This document shows, one piece after another, positions 50,401-58,885 of a stretch of 64,000 nt of DNA. Each line of letters starts with the position of its first letter. Position 1 is the first letter of the stretch. The stretch is from positions 134,402 through 198,401 of the forward strand of contig JAEWGC010000011.1 of NCBI GenBank assembly GCA_023388495.1, read 5' to 3'. The position numbers were made by a program, and so were the translations under genes. The stretch is from Bacillota bacterium. Lineage in GTDB: Bacteria; Bacillota; Clostridia; Tissierellales; Tissierellaceae. The notes beneath the pieces were generated by a model, which saw only the letters and a program-made list of their open reading frames with translations, was not told the DNA's origin and ran no database searches.

Positions 50401-52804
50401 TGAATGTTATGTATATTTACAAGAAATATTTGAGAATAAGCAAATTACGGATTTGGAAGTCAATGTTCAATATCATAATTTTCTTGGAGAATTTTATGGG
50501 CATATGGGACAATGGGAAAAAGCTATAAAGGAGTCTCAGGTTGCAGGAGAACTATGTAAGGAATTTAACACTAGAGAGTATCTGAAGTCTCGGTGTAGAA
50601 TACTTTACTTTAAATTCTTCCATAAGGGTTATTTTAATAAAGATGAAATAGAAAATATCCGTAATTTATATAGGCAAACAAAGCTTATTCAAGAAAGACG
50701 GAAAACACTGCTATACTTCTCTATAATTAGTGTTTTACATGGGGATGTGGACTATGGATTAGAATTGCTTGAGGAAGATTCTGGATTAACAACCTTAGCA
50801 AATGACGATTTCTTAGAAAAAATAAGAGATATTATATTATACTATATTGATTCTACAGATGAAGCAATTGAAAACTTGATTTCAATAGAAGAAAATCTTA
50901 TAAATGACAATGTATTTTCTATAAGACTATTCTTAAATATGGCAATTGGGTTTAAATTATATTCTAAAGAAAAATATAAACAAGCTATTAAATATTTTGT
51001 AGATACTTTAGATATTATTTATAGATTATCTCTAAAGGTCCCTGATAAAGAGTTAAAGCTTAGTTATATTGAAAGTAGAAAAGGAGATCTAATAAAGGAG
51101 AAAACCAACCTTTCTGTTAAAGAAGAATATAAATATCAGTTGGATTTTATTAGCTTAAAAGATTTAAAAGAAGAGAACATATATGAATACTTTGACATTA
51201 CTCTGATGATTGATATTTTAGGTAGTGAAGAGTTTGCTAAGCTTACTCAGCTAGAATATTACGGGGAGGCCTTAAATATTATCAATACTGAGGAATTGAT
51301 TTCTAGGCTGAGTGATGACTATGAGTATAATCTTGATTTAATACTAAGCTATTTAGGAAAAGAAACCTTTGCTAGAAGAGGATTTATACTAAGTTATAAT
51401 GAGAAAGCTAAGGAATATGACATAGTTTCGTCATTAGATAAGAAAAATGATTATAAAATCAATGAAGGTATCTTAAATCTAGCAGATAGATCTAAGAGAG
51501 GAATTCTAATCAATAGCAATTTCAGGATGGCATATAACCAAAGATATAGAGAGTTTTTATCAAATGACATTAAAGGGATAATATGCGTACCAATAATTAT
51601 ATCTGAAGAAGCAAAAAAGAAAATTGATAGAAGAAAATACTCTTTTGAGGAAGGAAGCAATCAGGGATATATATATTTAGAGACTGACAAGGTCTTTAAT
51701 AGATTTGATATTGAAAGGCTTGGTATGATTAGAAATCTTGCTTACTTGATTTTTATTAACTTAGAAAACAATAAGCTTAGATCAATGGCAACTACAGATA
51801 AGCTTACTAGCACGTCTACTAGAAAATATTATGAATCTAAGTTTGACCAGTTTGTAGGTAATACAAAGCTAAATAATGGGAGCTTTTCTATTTTGATGTT
51901 AGATATTGATAAGTTTAAAAATGTAAATGATAGCTATGGCCATAGAAAAGGTGACGAGGTTTTAGCTGCCATAGGTCGTACTCTTAAATCCATCATTAGG
52001 TCAACTGATATTGTTGCACGATATGGTGGAGAAGAATTTATCATACTTCTAAAAAACACAACAGAAGAAGATGCTCTAAATATTGCAGAGAAAATAAGGA
52101 AGAATATAGAAAACCTAAAAATTCAAGGAATTGACCATAATATTACTGTAAGTATAGGTATATCTCTTTATCCACAGCATGGACAATTTAAAGATGACTT
52201 AGTTGAAAAGGCAGACCAAGCCTTATATAATGCTAAGGATACAGGAAGAAATAAGGTTGTTTTATGGAATGCCCAAATGGATAATACATTAAATAGGGTT
52301 GATAAACTTGCAGGAATTATAACAGGCAATATAGATGAGGATAATAGAAATATATTAGCTCTGATGGATGTAATAGAGTTAATTAGAGAGAACTGTGATA
52401 TTGAGGAAAAAATATTTGTATTTTTAGGGAGATTATTAGAAACTATTGATGCAGAATTGGCGACAATGATACTTGTAAAAAATGATCAATCTATAGAAAG
52501 GTATTTTACTCGAGCTAGATTCGATGAAAGTTGGGTAGAGAAATCTCCACTAAATCATAAGATAATCAACAGGGTAATAAATACTAAGAAAGGCGAGTTT
52601 TTAATAGATTGGGATAATATTGATAATGTTGATGCCTTATCTGGATTACCAAACTGGCAATCAATTATAGTATTACCATTGGTAAAAAATGAGGAGGTAC
52701 GGGGAATTTTATATATTTCTACTTCCTTAAAGAATAAGGAATTTGATTTCAATAATTTCAATCTATCTAAAAATTTTGGTAACATATTTGCAGCTATAAT
52801 TTAA
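47429..52804 (+). CDS. Giant pseudokinase-AAA-TPR-GAF-GGDEF-GAF signalling protein
   Basis: A 1791-residue cytoplasmic protein with no membrane helix. Domains in order: Ser/Thr-kinase-like (about 1-265), AAA/STAND-type ATPase with Walker A GDFGVGKS (313-320) and Walker B YFVIDDVQ, a winged-helix-like part, TPR-type helical repeats (about 660-1180), a GAF-like domain (about 1300-1445), a GGDEF diguanylate cyclase (about 1450-1615; GGEEF 1533-1537, I-site RSTD 1524-1527), and a C-terminal GAF (about 1640-1791). The kinase lacks the glycine loop and has TYK in place of HRD and DLA for DFG, so it looks like a pseudokinase, though a VAIK-like K38 and SPE remain. The cyclase looks active and product-inhibited. 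ATG 47429 follows AGAGGGG. Ligand and partner are unknown. Confidence 0.88.
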   Translation: MRIVDNRYKIERILEDSAYFETYKVSDLWEDDKVQLMKLYHPDIQKELINYFTDNFIYLSNVNHQYILNSQRFNLVKTIDTKKVNMLLYYSISEYTDSPRLNDVREKLGFREKLKIILDTIIAINFLHFKGFTYKLLNPLEIHVTKDNDVKLTDLATIVEKIYNSHYDDLTRYFISPEALINRDEDDKKIDYYSLGVLIKYLLLDDFLVDDIDSFVYSEEIMLDRSQKSSLNNIIIQLTKRDFLTRNVNLLEVADEINHIFSLNYVYDLVESRNCLFFNNKIVGREKEIAKAMLIDDNIVNGINQYKGLIVEGDFGVGKSRFLNEISHRLKLRGRDVYFIGIHENENNDLLDMSNILKQSMKDTPPELVEKYRNELARILPELRLNIDESIEADLDQKTERYRLYNRIANYFTELSKEKIIYFVIDDVQKCNSNFLMLLDYLIKNVRGNNIFFVFSFEESYEEEYTFVEEKTNEWKNDGYVIDIGLHKLSLEENGKMVQNILGMSYIPYNLSSVLYRESQGNPRYLEYIIKHLFSIGELYVNSNGMWYRKGDSYEDLYFPHDFDDAFKKQLNIIKKNYLNIFKVMAIFNDVLHKKILLNMLDIKTSELEKELNELISLKLIDEKLADWGYSYSINGSELKKLVYHEIPENEKKELHKKAAQIIQEFYGEDLDLVLEELTYHLIKSRDFDRALNIILGSFEKLENRYSTHARLLLEKAYNIAKGTNNMVKLKILERLVDIYSLKSENDKGNMYLEDYQDEAERSNDLNHIIKAKSIFIDIYHRKGQNDLELKYIEDIEKISNENNMAEGRIIALSSRARLSIRNGELKKSDELLYEAINLSNSLQTNKYMGTLCNRLGLTKLLSGNLEEAIKYYEKSIIYHQETDSLIEATRPINNIGTIYADHYSDNKKAMETYKRGLGIATKFGIQEVEIIFLNNIAELYMRNYEFDKALEYMEEVKKGAMELQDLHGILVANINMGSIYLAISEYSSAYECYVYLQEIFENKQITDLEVNVQYHNFLGEFYGHMGQWEKAIKESQVAGELCKEFNTREYLKSRCRILYFKFFHKGYFNKDEIENIRNLYRQTKLIQERRKTLLYFSIISVLHGDVDYGLELLEEDSGLTTLANDDFLEKIRDIILYYIDSTDEAIENLISIEENLINDNVFSIRLFLNMAIGFKLYSKEKYKQAIKYFVDTLDIIYRLSLKVPDKELKLSYIESRKGDLIKEKTNLSVKEEYKYQLDFISLKDLKEENIYEYFDITLMIDILGSEEFAKLTQLEYYGEALNIINTEELISRLSDDYEYNLDLILSYLGKETFARRGFILSYNEKAKEYDIVSSLDKKNDYKINEGILNLADRSKRGILINSNFRMAYNQRYREFLSNDIKGIICVPIIISEEAKKKIDRRKYSFEEGSNQGYIYLETDKVFNRFDIERLGMIRNLAYLIFINLENNKLRSMATTDKLTSTSTRKYYESKFDQFVGNTKLNNGSFSILMLDIDKFKNVNDSYGHRKGDEVLAAIGRTLKSIIRSTDIVARYGGEEFIILLKNTTEEDALNIAEKIRKNIENLKIQGIDHNITVSIGISLYPQHGQFKDDLVEKADQALYNAKDTGRNKVVLWNAQMDNTLNRVDKLAGIITGNIDEDNRNILALMDVIELIRENCDIEEKIFVFLGRLLETIDAELATMILVKNDQSIERYFTRARFDESWVEKSPLNHKIINRVINTKKGEFLIDWDNIDNVDALSGLPNWQSIIVLPLVKNEEVRGILYISTSLKNKEFDFNNFNLSKNFGNIFAAII

Positions 52805-52814
52805 ATAAAAATGT

Positions 52815-52844
52815 TTACCATTTTGCCTTAAACTATGATATAAT
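52815..52844 (+). promoter_or_regulatory. Candidate promoter of the hut leader
   Basis: TATAAT at 52839-52844 with TTACCA (52815-52820, 18-base spacer) or TTTACC (19) as a weak -35. It sits after the giant gene and before the leader ORF and terminator. Confidence 0.5.
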
Positions 52845-52896
52845 TAGTTAATTAATATTCTAGAGAAACTTCCAATATTTAAAAGTAGGGGAGATT

Positions 52897-52953
52897 ATGT
52901 CTAAGAAAACATTTATTTTAAAAAAATTTATTAAATTTAAAGACCACAGATAA
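52897..52953 (+). CDS. Possible leader peptide of the hut operon (18 aa)
   Basis: A short frame MSKKTFILKKFIKFKDHR with ATG 52897, preceded by AGGGGAG at 52887-52893 (tight spacing), and TAA at 52951-52953. Its last four codons (GAC CAC AGA and the preceding AAA) lie in the left arm of the terminator at 52939-52967 and the stop is in the loop. Such an overlap is what a translation-dependent attenuator needs, but a chance frame in AT-rich DNA is also possible. Confidence 0.4.
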   Translation: MSKKTFILKKFIKFKDHR

Positions 52954-52967
52954 TTCTGTGGTCTTTT
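52939..52967 (+). terminator. Terminator/attenuator before hutH
   Basis: AAAGACCACAG (52939-52949) / CTGTGGTCTTT (52956-52966), loop ATAATT, T-run. It ends the giant gene's transcript and, if the promoter at 52839 is real, would attenuate hut. Confidence 0.85.
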
Positions 52968-53025
52968 TATGCACTTTAATCAAGCAGTGAAATATACTAG
53001 TGAATTTAAAAGGAAGGGTGGTATT

Positions 53026-54555
53026 ATGAAAAAAATATTTATTAATGGTAACAATCTAACCTTGGAAGAGTTTATAAAGGTATCAAGGTTCGGTGCAGAG
53101 GTAGAATTATCTGAAGATGCAATTTCTAAAGTAGAAAGAGCTAGAGCCTTGGTGGATAAATTTGTAGATGAGAACAAGGTTGTATATGGAATAACCACAG
53201 GATTTGGGAAGTTTAGTGATGTGGTTATTACTGGAGAAGAAACTAAAATATTGCAAAGAAATCTTATTATAAGTCATTCCTGTGGAGTAGGTAATCCATT
53301 AGACGAAGAAATTGTTAGGGGTATAATGCTACTTAGGGCAAATGCATTGTCTAAGGGGTTTTCTGGCATAAGATTGTCTACTTTAAATACTTTGGTTGAA
53401 ATGTTAAATAAAGGTGTTCATCCAATTATACCAGAAAAAGGCTCTTTAGGAGCTAGTGGGGATTTAGCACCATTATCTCATATGGTATTAGTAATGATAG
53501 GAGAAGGAGAAGCCATTTACAAAGGTAAAAGAATGTCTGGTAGAGAAGCAATGGAACAAGCAAATATACCAACGATTGAACTAACTTCTAAGGAAGGATT
53601 GGCTTTGATTAATGGAACCCAAGTTATGACATCAATAGGAGCATTAACTATATATGACACTATAATGCTTAGTAAGACAGCTGATATTGCAGCTTCTTTA
53701 ACAGTAGAGGCTTTAAATGGTATAGTTGATGCATTTGATCCTAGAGTTCATAATGTAAGAACTCATGAGGGGCAAATAAACACTAGTAAAAACCTATTAA
53801 ATCTATTAGAAAGTAGTTCAATGACAACGAGACAAGGAGAAATAAGAGTACAGGACGCATATTCATTGAGATGTATACCTCAAATACATGGAGGTAGCAA
53901 GGATTGCTTTAAATATGTAAAAGAAAAAATTGAGATAGAAATGAACTCTGCAACAGACAATCCTCTAATATTTACTGAAGAAGAAGATGTTATTTCAGGT
54001 GGAAATTTTCATGGTCAACCAATGGCTTTAAGTTTTGACTTTCTAGGTATAGGATTATCTGAATTAGCTAATTTATCAGAGAGAAGACTTGAAAGATTAG
54101 TAAATCCTTCCCTTAGCAATGGTTTACCAGCATTTTTAGTTAATAAAGGTGGACTTAACTCAGGATTTATGATAGTTCAGTATTCTGCTGCATCTTTAGT
54201 GTCAGAGAACAAGGTGTTAGCACATCCAGCCAGTGTAGATTCTATACCTTCATCTGCTAATCAGGAAGATCATGTATCTATGGGAACTATTGCTGCAAGG
54301 AAAGCTAGAGAAATAATGGGAAATGTAAGAAAGGTTATTGCTATGGAATTATTGGCTGCATGTCAGGCAATAGATCTAAGAGGTAATAAAGGATTAGGAA
54401 AAGGGACTAATATAGCTTATAATATAGTAAGAGAGAATATTAAATTTATGGAAGATGATAGGGTTATGTCTATAGATATTAATACATGTGAGGACATAAT
54501 CAAATCTGAAGAAATAGTAAATGCTGTTGAAAAAGAAATGGGAGAATTATTATAG
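53026..54555 (+). CDS. hutH: Histidine ammonia-lyase
   Basis: A 509-residue enzyme turning L-histidine into urocanate and ammonia, step one of histidine breakdown. The self-forming MIO cofactor triad is Ala143-Ser144-Gly145 in GSLGASGDLAPLSHM. Other family blocks are YGITTGFGKFSD, QDAYSLRCIPQIHG and ATDNPLIF. ATG 53026 follows AAGGAAGGGTGG; the upstream frame from 52969 runs through the terminator and is not coding. First gene of hutH-hutU-ftcD-hutI. Confidence 0.96.
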   Translation: MKKIFINGNNLTLEEFIKVSRFGAEVELSEDAISKVERARALVDKFVDENKVVYGITTGFGKFSDVVITGEETKILQRNLIISHSCGVGNPLDEEIVRGIMLLRANALSKGFSGIRLSTLNTLVEMLNKGVHPIIPEKGSLGASGDLAPLSHMVLVMIGEGEAIYKGKRMSGREAMEQANIPTIELTSKEGLALINGTQVMTSIGALTIYDTIMLSKTADIAASLTVEALNGIVDAFDPRVHNVRTHEGQINTSKNLLNLLESSSMTTRQGEIRVQDAYSLRCIPQIHGGSKDCFKYVKEKIEIEMNSATDNPLIFTEEEDVISGGNFHGQPMALSFDFLGIGLSELANLSERRLERLVNPSLSNGLPAFLVNKGGLNSGFMIVQYSAASLVSENKVLAHPASVDSIPSSANQEDHVSMGTIAARKAREIMGNVRKVIAMELLAACQAIDLRGNKGLGKGTNIAYNIVRENIKFMEDDRVMSIDINTCEDIIKSEEIVNAVEKEMGELL

Positions 54556-54567
54556 GGAGGAGATTTA

Positions 54568-56595
54568 ATGGATATGAATCTGCAAATTTCTAATGCGATG
54601 ACAATTAAATTAGGAAATGAATTACCACCGGTACCTAAATTTGAATCTGGAATAAGAAGGGCACCAAAGAGAGAGCTGAATTTAACTCAAAGAGAAATAG
54701 AAATTGCATTAAAAAATGCCCTAAGATATATACCAGAAGAGTTACATGAGGTATTAGCACCAGAATTTTTAAATGAGTTGCTTACTCACGGGCGAATCTA
54801 CGGATATAGATATAGGCCAGAAGGCAATATTAAGGGTAAACCAATTGATGAATATAAAGGAAGATGCATTGAAGGAAAGGCTTTTCAAGTAATGATTGAC
54901 AATAACCTTGATTTTGATGTAGCTTTATATCCTTATGAATTAGTTACCTATGGTGAAACAGGTCAAGTATGTCAGAATTGGATGCAATATAGATTAATTA
55001 AAGGATATTTAGAGGAATTAACAAATGAGCAAACCTTAGTAGTTGCGTCAGGTCATCCAGTTGGACTATTTAAATCATCTGCTACAAGTCCTAGAGTTAT
55101 TATTACAAATGCCCTTATGATAGGTGCTTTTGATGATCAAGAGCATTGGATAAAGGCACAGGCTATGGGGGTTGCTAACTATGGACAAATGACAGCAGGA
55201 GGTTGGATGTATATAGGACCTCAAGGAATAGTTCATGGAACATATAATTCTATATTAAATGCAGGAAGAATGAAATTAGGAGTAAAAGATGATGGAGATT
55301 TAAGAGGCCATATGTTTGTAAGCTCAGGTTTGGGTGGTATGAGTGGGGCACAAGGTAAAGCGACTAAAATAGCTAATGGTGTGGGAATTATAGCTGAAGT
55401 TGACTTCTCAAGAATAAAGACTAGATTAGATCAAGGATGGATAGATAAATCTTTTGATGATTTAAAAGAACTCTTTGAATATGCTCAGAATGCCATGGAT
55501 AAAAAAGAAGCTGTAGCAATTGCATATCATGGTAATATTGTAGACTTACTAGAGTATGCAGTAGATAATAATGTTAAGATAGAACTACTATCAGATCAAA
55601 CATCATGTCATGCACCTTATGATGGAGGTTATTGCCCACAAGGATTAACCTTTGAAGAAAGAACAGAAATGATAGAAAAAGATAAACCAAGGTTTATTAA
55701 ATTAGTAAATGAATCTTTAATACATCATTTTGAGTTAATTAAGAAATTAGTAGAAAGAGGAACTTATTTCTTTGATTATGGAAATAGCTTCATGAAAGCC
55801 GTTTATGATGCAGGTGCTAAAGAGATTTCTAAAAATGGCATAGATGAATCAGAAGGGTTTATATTCCCATCCTATGTAGAGGATATAATGGGACCAATGT
55901 TATTTGATTATGGTTATGGACCTTTTAGATGGGTTTGTTTAAGTGGTAAACATGAGGATTTGATAAAGACCGATAAAGCTGCTATGGAATGTATAGATCC
56001 TATGAGACGTGGTCAGGACAGAGATAACTATATATGGATAAGAGATGCTGAAGCTAATGGTCTTGTAGTTGGTACTCAGGCTAGAATCTTATATCAAGAT
56101 GCATTAGGTAGAACTGAAATAGCATTGAAATTCAATGAAATGGTAAGAAATGGTGAAGTAGGACCTATAATGTTAGGTAGAGATCATCATGATACAGGCG
56201 GTACAGACTCACCATTTAGAGAGACTGCTAATATTAAAGATGGTAGTAATATTATGGCAGATATGGCTACACAATGCTTTGCAGGTAATGCAGCTAGAGG
56301 CATGAGTCTTATCGCATTACACAACGGTGGTGGTGTTGGTATTGGTAAATCAATTAACGGTGGATTTGGAATGGTATTAGACGGCTCAGAAAGAGTAGAT
56401 AATATCCTTAAAACTGCGATGCCTTGGGATGTAATGGGTGGAGTGGCGAGACGTGCTTGGGCTAGAAATGAAAATTCAATATCGACTTGTATTGAATATA
56501 ACAATAAATTTAAAGATACTGACCATATTACAATTCCATATGTAGCAGATAATGAAATGATTAAAAAACTAGTTGAAAAGAACTTAAATAAATAA
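54568..56595 (+). CDS. hutU: Urocanate hydratase (long form)
   Basis: A 675-residue NAD-dependent urocanate hydratase giving 4-imidazolone-5-propanoate. NAD-binding SSGLGGMSGAQGKA, the QTSCHAPYDGGYCPQG block with the catalytic-loop Cys, FFDYGNSFM, and RDHHDTGGTDSPFRET are recognisable. It is about 110 residues longer than the Bacillus enzyme (about 555), the long form seen in anaerobic Clostridia and Fusobacteria. It starts 12 bases after hutH with GGGAGGAG. Confidence 0.94.
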   Translation: MDMNLQISNAMTIKLGNELPPVPKFESGIRRAPKRELNLTQREIEIALKNALRYIPEELHEVLAPEFLNELLTHGRIYGYRYRPEGNIKGKPIDEYKGRCIEGKAFQVMIDNNLDFDVALYPYELVTYGETGQVCQNWMQYRLIKGYLEELTNEQTLVVASGHPVGLFKSSATSPRVIITNALMIGAFDDQEHWIKAQAMGVANYGQMTAGGWMYIGPQGIVHGTYNSILNAGRMKLGVKDDGDLRGHMFVSSGLGGMSGAQGKATKIANGVGIIAEVDFSRIKTRLDQGWIDKSFDDLKELFEYAQNAMDKKEAVAIAYHGNIVDLLEYAVDNNVKIELLSDQTSCHAPYDGGYCPQGLTFEERTEMIEKDKPRFIKLVNESLIHHFELIKKLVERGTYFFDYGNSFMKAVYDAGAKEISKNGIDESEGFIFPSYVEDIMGPMLFDYGYGPFRWVCLSGKHEDLIKTDKAAMECIDPMRRGQDRDNYIWIRDAEANGLVVGTQARILYQDALGRTEIALKFNEMVRNGEVGPIMLGRDHHDTGGTDSPFRETANIKDGSNIMADMATQCFAGNAARGMSLIALHNGGGVGIGKSINGGFGMVLDGSERVDNILKTAMPWDVMGGVARRAWARNENSISTCIEYNNKFKDTDHITIPYVADNEMIKKLVEKNLNK

Positions 56596-56611
56596 TTGTG
56601 GGGGGATATAA

Positions 56612-57508
56612 ATGGCTAGAATTATTCAATGTGTACCTAATTTTAGTGAGGGAAGAGATAAAGGGATTATAGAAAAAATAGTTGAAGAAATTAGAATAGT
56701 TGAAGAGGTAAAGCTATTAGACTATTCCATGGATAAGGATCACAATCGTACAGTGGTTACATTTATTGGTGAGCCGGCTAAGGTAATAGAAGCAGCCTTC
56801 AATGCATGTAAGGTGGCATCAGAACTAATCGATATGAGAAACCACAGTGGAGAACACCCAAGAATGGGGGCAACAGATGTTATACCGCTAATTCCAATAT
56901 CTGATGTGACAATGGAAGAATGTGTTGAATTATCAAAAATGCTAGGTAAAAGAATAGGGGAAGAGCTTAATATATCAGTATACCTATATGAAAAATCAGC
57001 AGCATCTCCAAGCCGAGAAAATCTAGCTGATGTAAGAAGAGGCCAATATGAAGGAATGGCAACTAAATTAAATGAAGATGAATGGACACCAGACTTTGGC
57101 CCTAAAGAATTAAATGAAAAGGCTGGAGTAACAGCAATTGGAGCTAGAATGCCTTTGGTAGCCTTTAATGTAAACTTAGGAACAAACGATCTTAATGTAG
57201 CTAAAAATATTGCAAAGGCTATAAGGTCAAGTGGTGGAGGATTTAAATATTGTAAGGCCCTAGGAATAGAAATCAAAGAAAGAAATATTGTACAAGTAAC
57301 AATGAATATGGTAGACTATACTAAAACACCATTGTTTAGAGTATTTGATACTATAGAGAGAGAAGCTAGAAGATATGGAGTAAATGTTATAGGTAGTGAA
57401 ATAATAGGTTTAGTTCCTATGGCTGCCATGATAGATGTAGCAGACTACTATTTAAGGGTAGAGAATTTTAACCATAGCCAAATCCTAGAAAAAAGAATGA
57501 TGGAATAA
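56612..57508 (+). CDS. ftcD: Glutamate formimidoyltransferase
   Basis: A 298-residue enzyme that moves the formimino group of N-formimino-L-glutamate to tetrahydrofolate, releasing glutamate. It begins MARIIQCVPNFSEGRD, a family hallmark, and has HSGEHPRMGATDVIPLIPI and GGGFKYCKALGIE blocks. Only the transferase domain is present; the cyclodeaminase (fchA) that is fused in animals or adjacent in other clostridia is not in this window. It starts 16 bases after hutU. Confidence 0.95.
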   Translation: MARIIQCVPNFSEGRDKGIIEKIVEEIRIVEEVKLLDYSMDKDHNRTVVTFIGEPAKVIEAAFNACKVASELIDMRNHSGEHPRMGATDVIPLIPISDVTMEECVELSKMLGKRIGEELNISVYLYEKSAASPSRENLADVRRGQYEGMATKLNEDEWTPDFGPKELNEKAGVTAIGARMPLVAFNVNLGTNDLNVAKNIAKAIRSSGGGFKYCKALGIEIKERNIVQVTMNMVDYTKTPLFRVFDTIEREARRYGVNVIGSEIIGLVPMAAMIDVADYYLRVENFNHSQILEKRMME

Positions 57509-57517
57509 GGTGATAGA

Positions 57518-58792
57518 ATGAAAGCTACACTGGTTATAAAAAATATTGGTAACTTAATAACTCTAAGAGGAGAGAATAAACCTAGAACTAGGGAATCTTT
57601 GAAAGATATAGGAATAATAAAAAATGGTATTGTTGCTCTAAACCATGATAAAATAATATACGTAGGAGAAGGTGGGCTACCAGCAGATATTATTGTAGAT
57701 GAAGATACTCTAATATTAGATGGCAGTGGAAAAACTGTAACTCCGGGATTAATAGATTCTCATACTCATTTAGTCCATGGAGGCTCACGGGAAAATGAGT
57801 TAGCTATGAAATTAAAAGGAGTACCTTATTTAGACATATTAGCAGCTGGCGGGGGAATTCATTCTACTGTAAGGGCAACTAAGGAGGCTACCTATGAGGA
57901 ACTCTATAATCAAGCTAAGAAAAGCTTAGATATAATGCTTAAATTTGGAGTAACTACAGTGGAAGCCAAGAGTGGATATGGAATAGATGATTTTGATACT
58001 GAGCTAAAGCAATTAGAAGTGGCTAAGAAATTAAGTGAAGATCATCCTGTTGATATTGTTTCAACCTTTATGGGAGCTCATGCTATTCCTAAAGATTATA
58101 AGGAAAATTCAGATGAATTTGTAGATATTATCATTAATGATATGATACCTGAAGTAGCTAAGAGAAAATTAGCAAAGTTCTGTGATGTATTTTGTGAAGA
58201 AGGTGTGTTCACAATAGAACAATCTAGAAAGATTTTGTTAGCTGCTAGAGAATATGGAATGGAGCCTAAACTTCATGCTGATGAAATCGAACCTCTAGGT
58301 GGAGCAGAGTTAGCAGCTGAAATAGGCTGTATTACAGCGGATCATTTAATAGCTGCTAGTGATAAAGGAATTGAAGAAATGGCTAAGAAAGGAATTATAG
58401 CAAATCTACTTCCAGGTACTAGTTTTAACTTGCAAACAGGTAAATTTGCTCCTGCTAGAAAAATGGTTGAAGCTGGTGTGCCAATATCGCTATCTACTGA
58501 TTATAATCCTGGAAGCTGCCCGACGGAAAATTTGCAATTGGTAATGAGCTTTGCATCATTAATTATGAAATTAACTACTGAGGAAGTAATCACTGCTGTA
58601 ACTATTAACGGAGCTGCTGCTTTAGGTTTAGAGGAGGAAATTGGGAGTATTGAGTTAGGTAAAAAAGGCGATATAGTAATTTTTGATTCACCAAATTTAG
58701 AATATATTCTATATCATTTTGGTATAAATCATGTTGACACAGTAGTTAAAAATGGAGAAATTGTATATACAGAAAATAGAATCATTATCTAA
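57518..58792 (+). CDS. hutI: Imidazolonepropionase
   Basis: A 424-residue amidohydrolase that opens imidazolone propanoate to N-formimino-L-glutamate. Metal ligands are in DSHTHLVHGGSRENE, GAHAIP, PKLHADEIEPLGG and STDYNPGSCPT. ATG 57518 follows AAGGTGAT, nine bases after ftcD. With HutH, HutU and FtcD it completes the route from histidine to glutamate. No hutG-type hydrolase is needed because FtcD takes the product. Confidence 0.95.
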   Translation: MKATLVIKNIGNLITLRGENKPRTRESLKDIGIIKNGIVALNHDKIIYVGEGGLPADIIVDEDTLILDGSGKTVTPGLIDSHTHLVHGGSRENELAMKLKGVPYLDILAAGGGIHSTVRATKEATYEELYNQAKKSLDIMLKFGVTTVEAKSGYGIDDFDTELKQLEVAKKLSEDHPVDIVSTFMGAHAIPKDYKENSDEFVDIIINDMIPEVAKRKLAKFCDVFCEEGVFTIEQSRKILLAAREYGMEPKLHADEIEPLGGAELAAEIGCITADHLIAASDKGIEEMAKKGIIANLLPGTSFNLQTGKFAPARKMVEAGVPISLSTDYNPGSCPTENLQLVMSFASLIMKLTTEEVITAVTINGAAALGLEEEIGSIELGKKGDIVIFDSPNLEYILYHFGINHVDTVVKNGEIVYTENRIII

Positions 58793-58815
58793 GTTAGAGG
58801 TTTAACTAAATAACT

Positions 58816-58866
58816 AAGACTTTTAGCAAAGTAGAATTATAACTATAAGCTAAAAGTCTTTTCCTT
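58816..58866 (+). terminator. hut operon terminator
   Basis: AAGACTTTTAGC (58816-58827) / GCTAAAAGTCTT (58849-58860), 12-base perfect stem with a 21-base loop, then TTCC. It lies 24 bases after hutI and just before the next ribosome site. Confidence 0.75.
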
Positions 58867-58885
58867 ATGGGAGGAATGAAATTAA

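Noticed and set aside
56740..57276. 178-codon minus-strand frame opposite ftcD
   Set aside because: Lies entirely within the clear ftcD gene; no ribosome site or protein likeness.
58816..58880. Hairpin before the GDT1 gene as a manganese riboswitch
   Set aside because: It is a simple single stem with a large loop and lacks the conserved loops of the yybP-ykoY element; it reads as the hut terminator.
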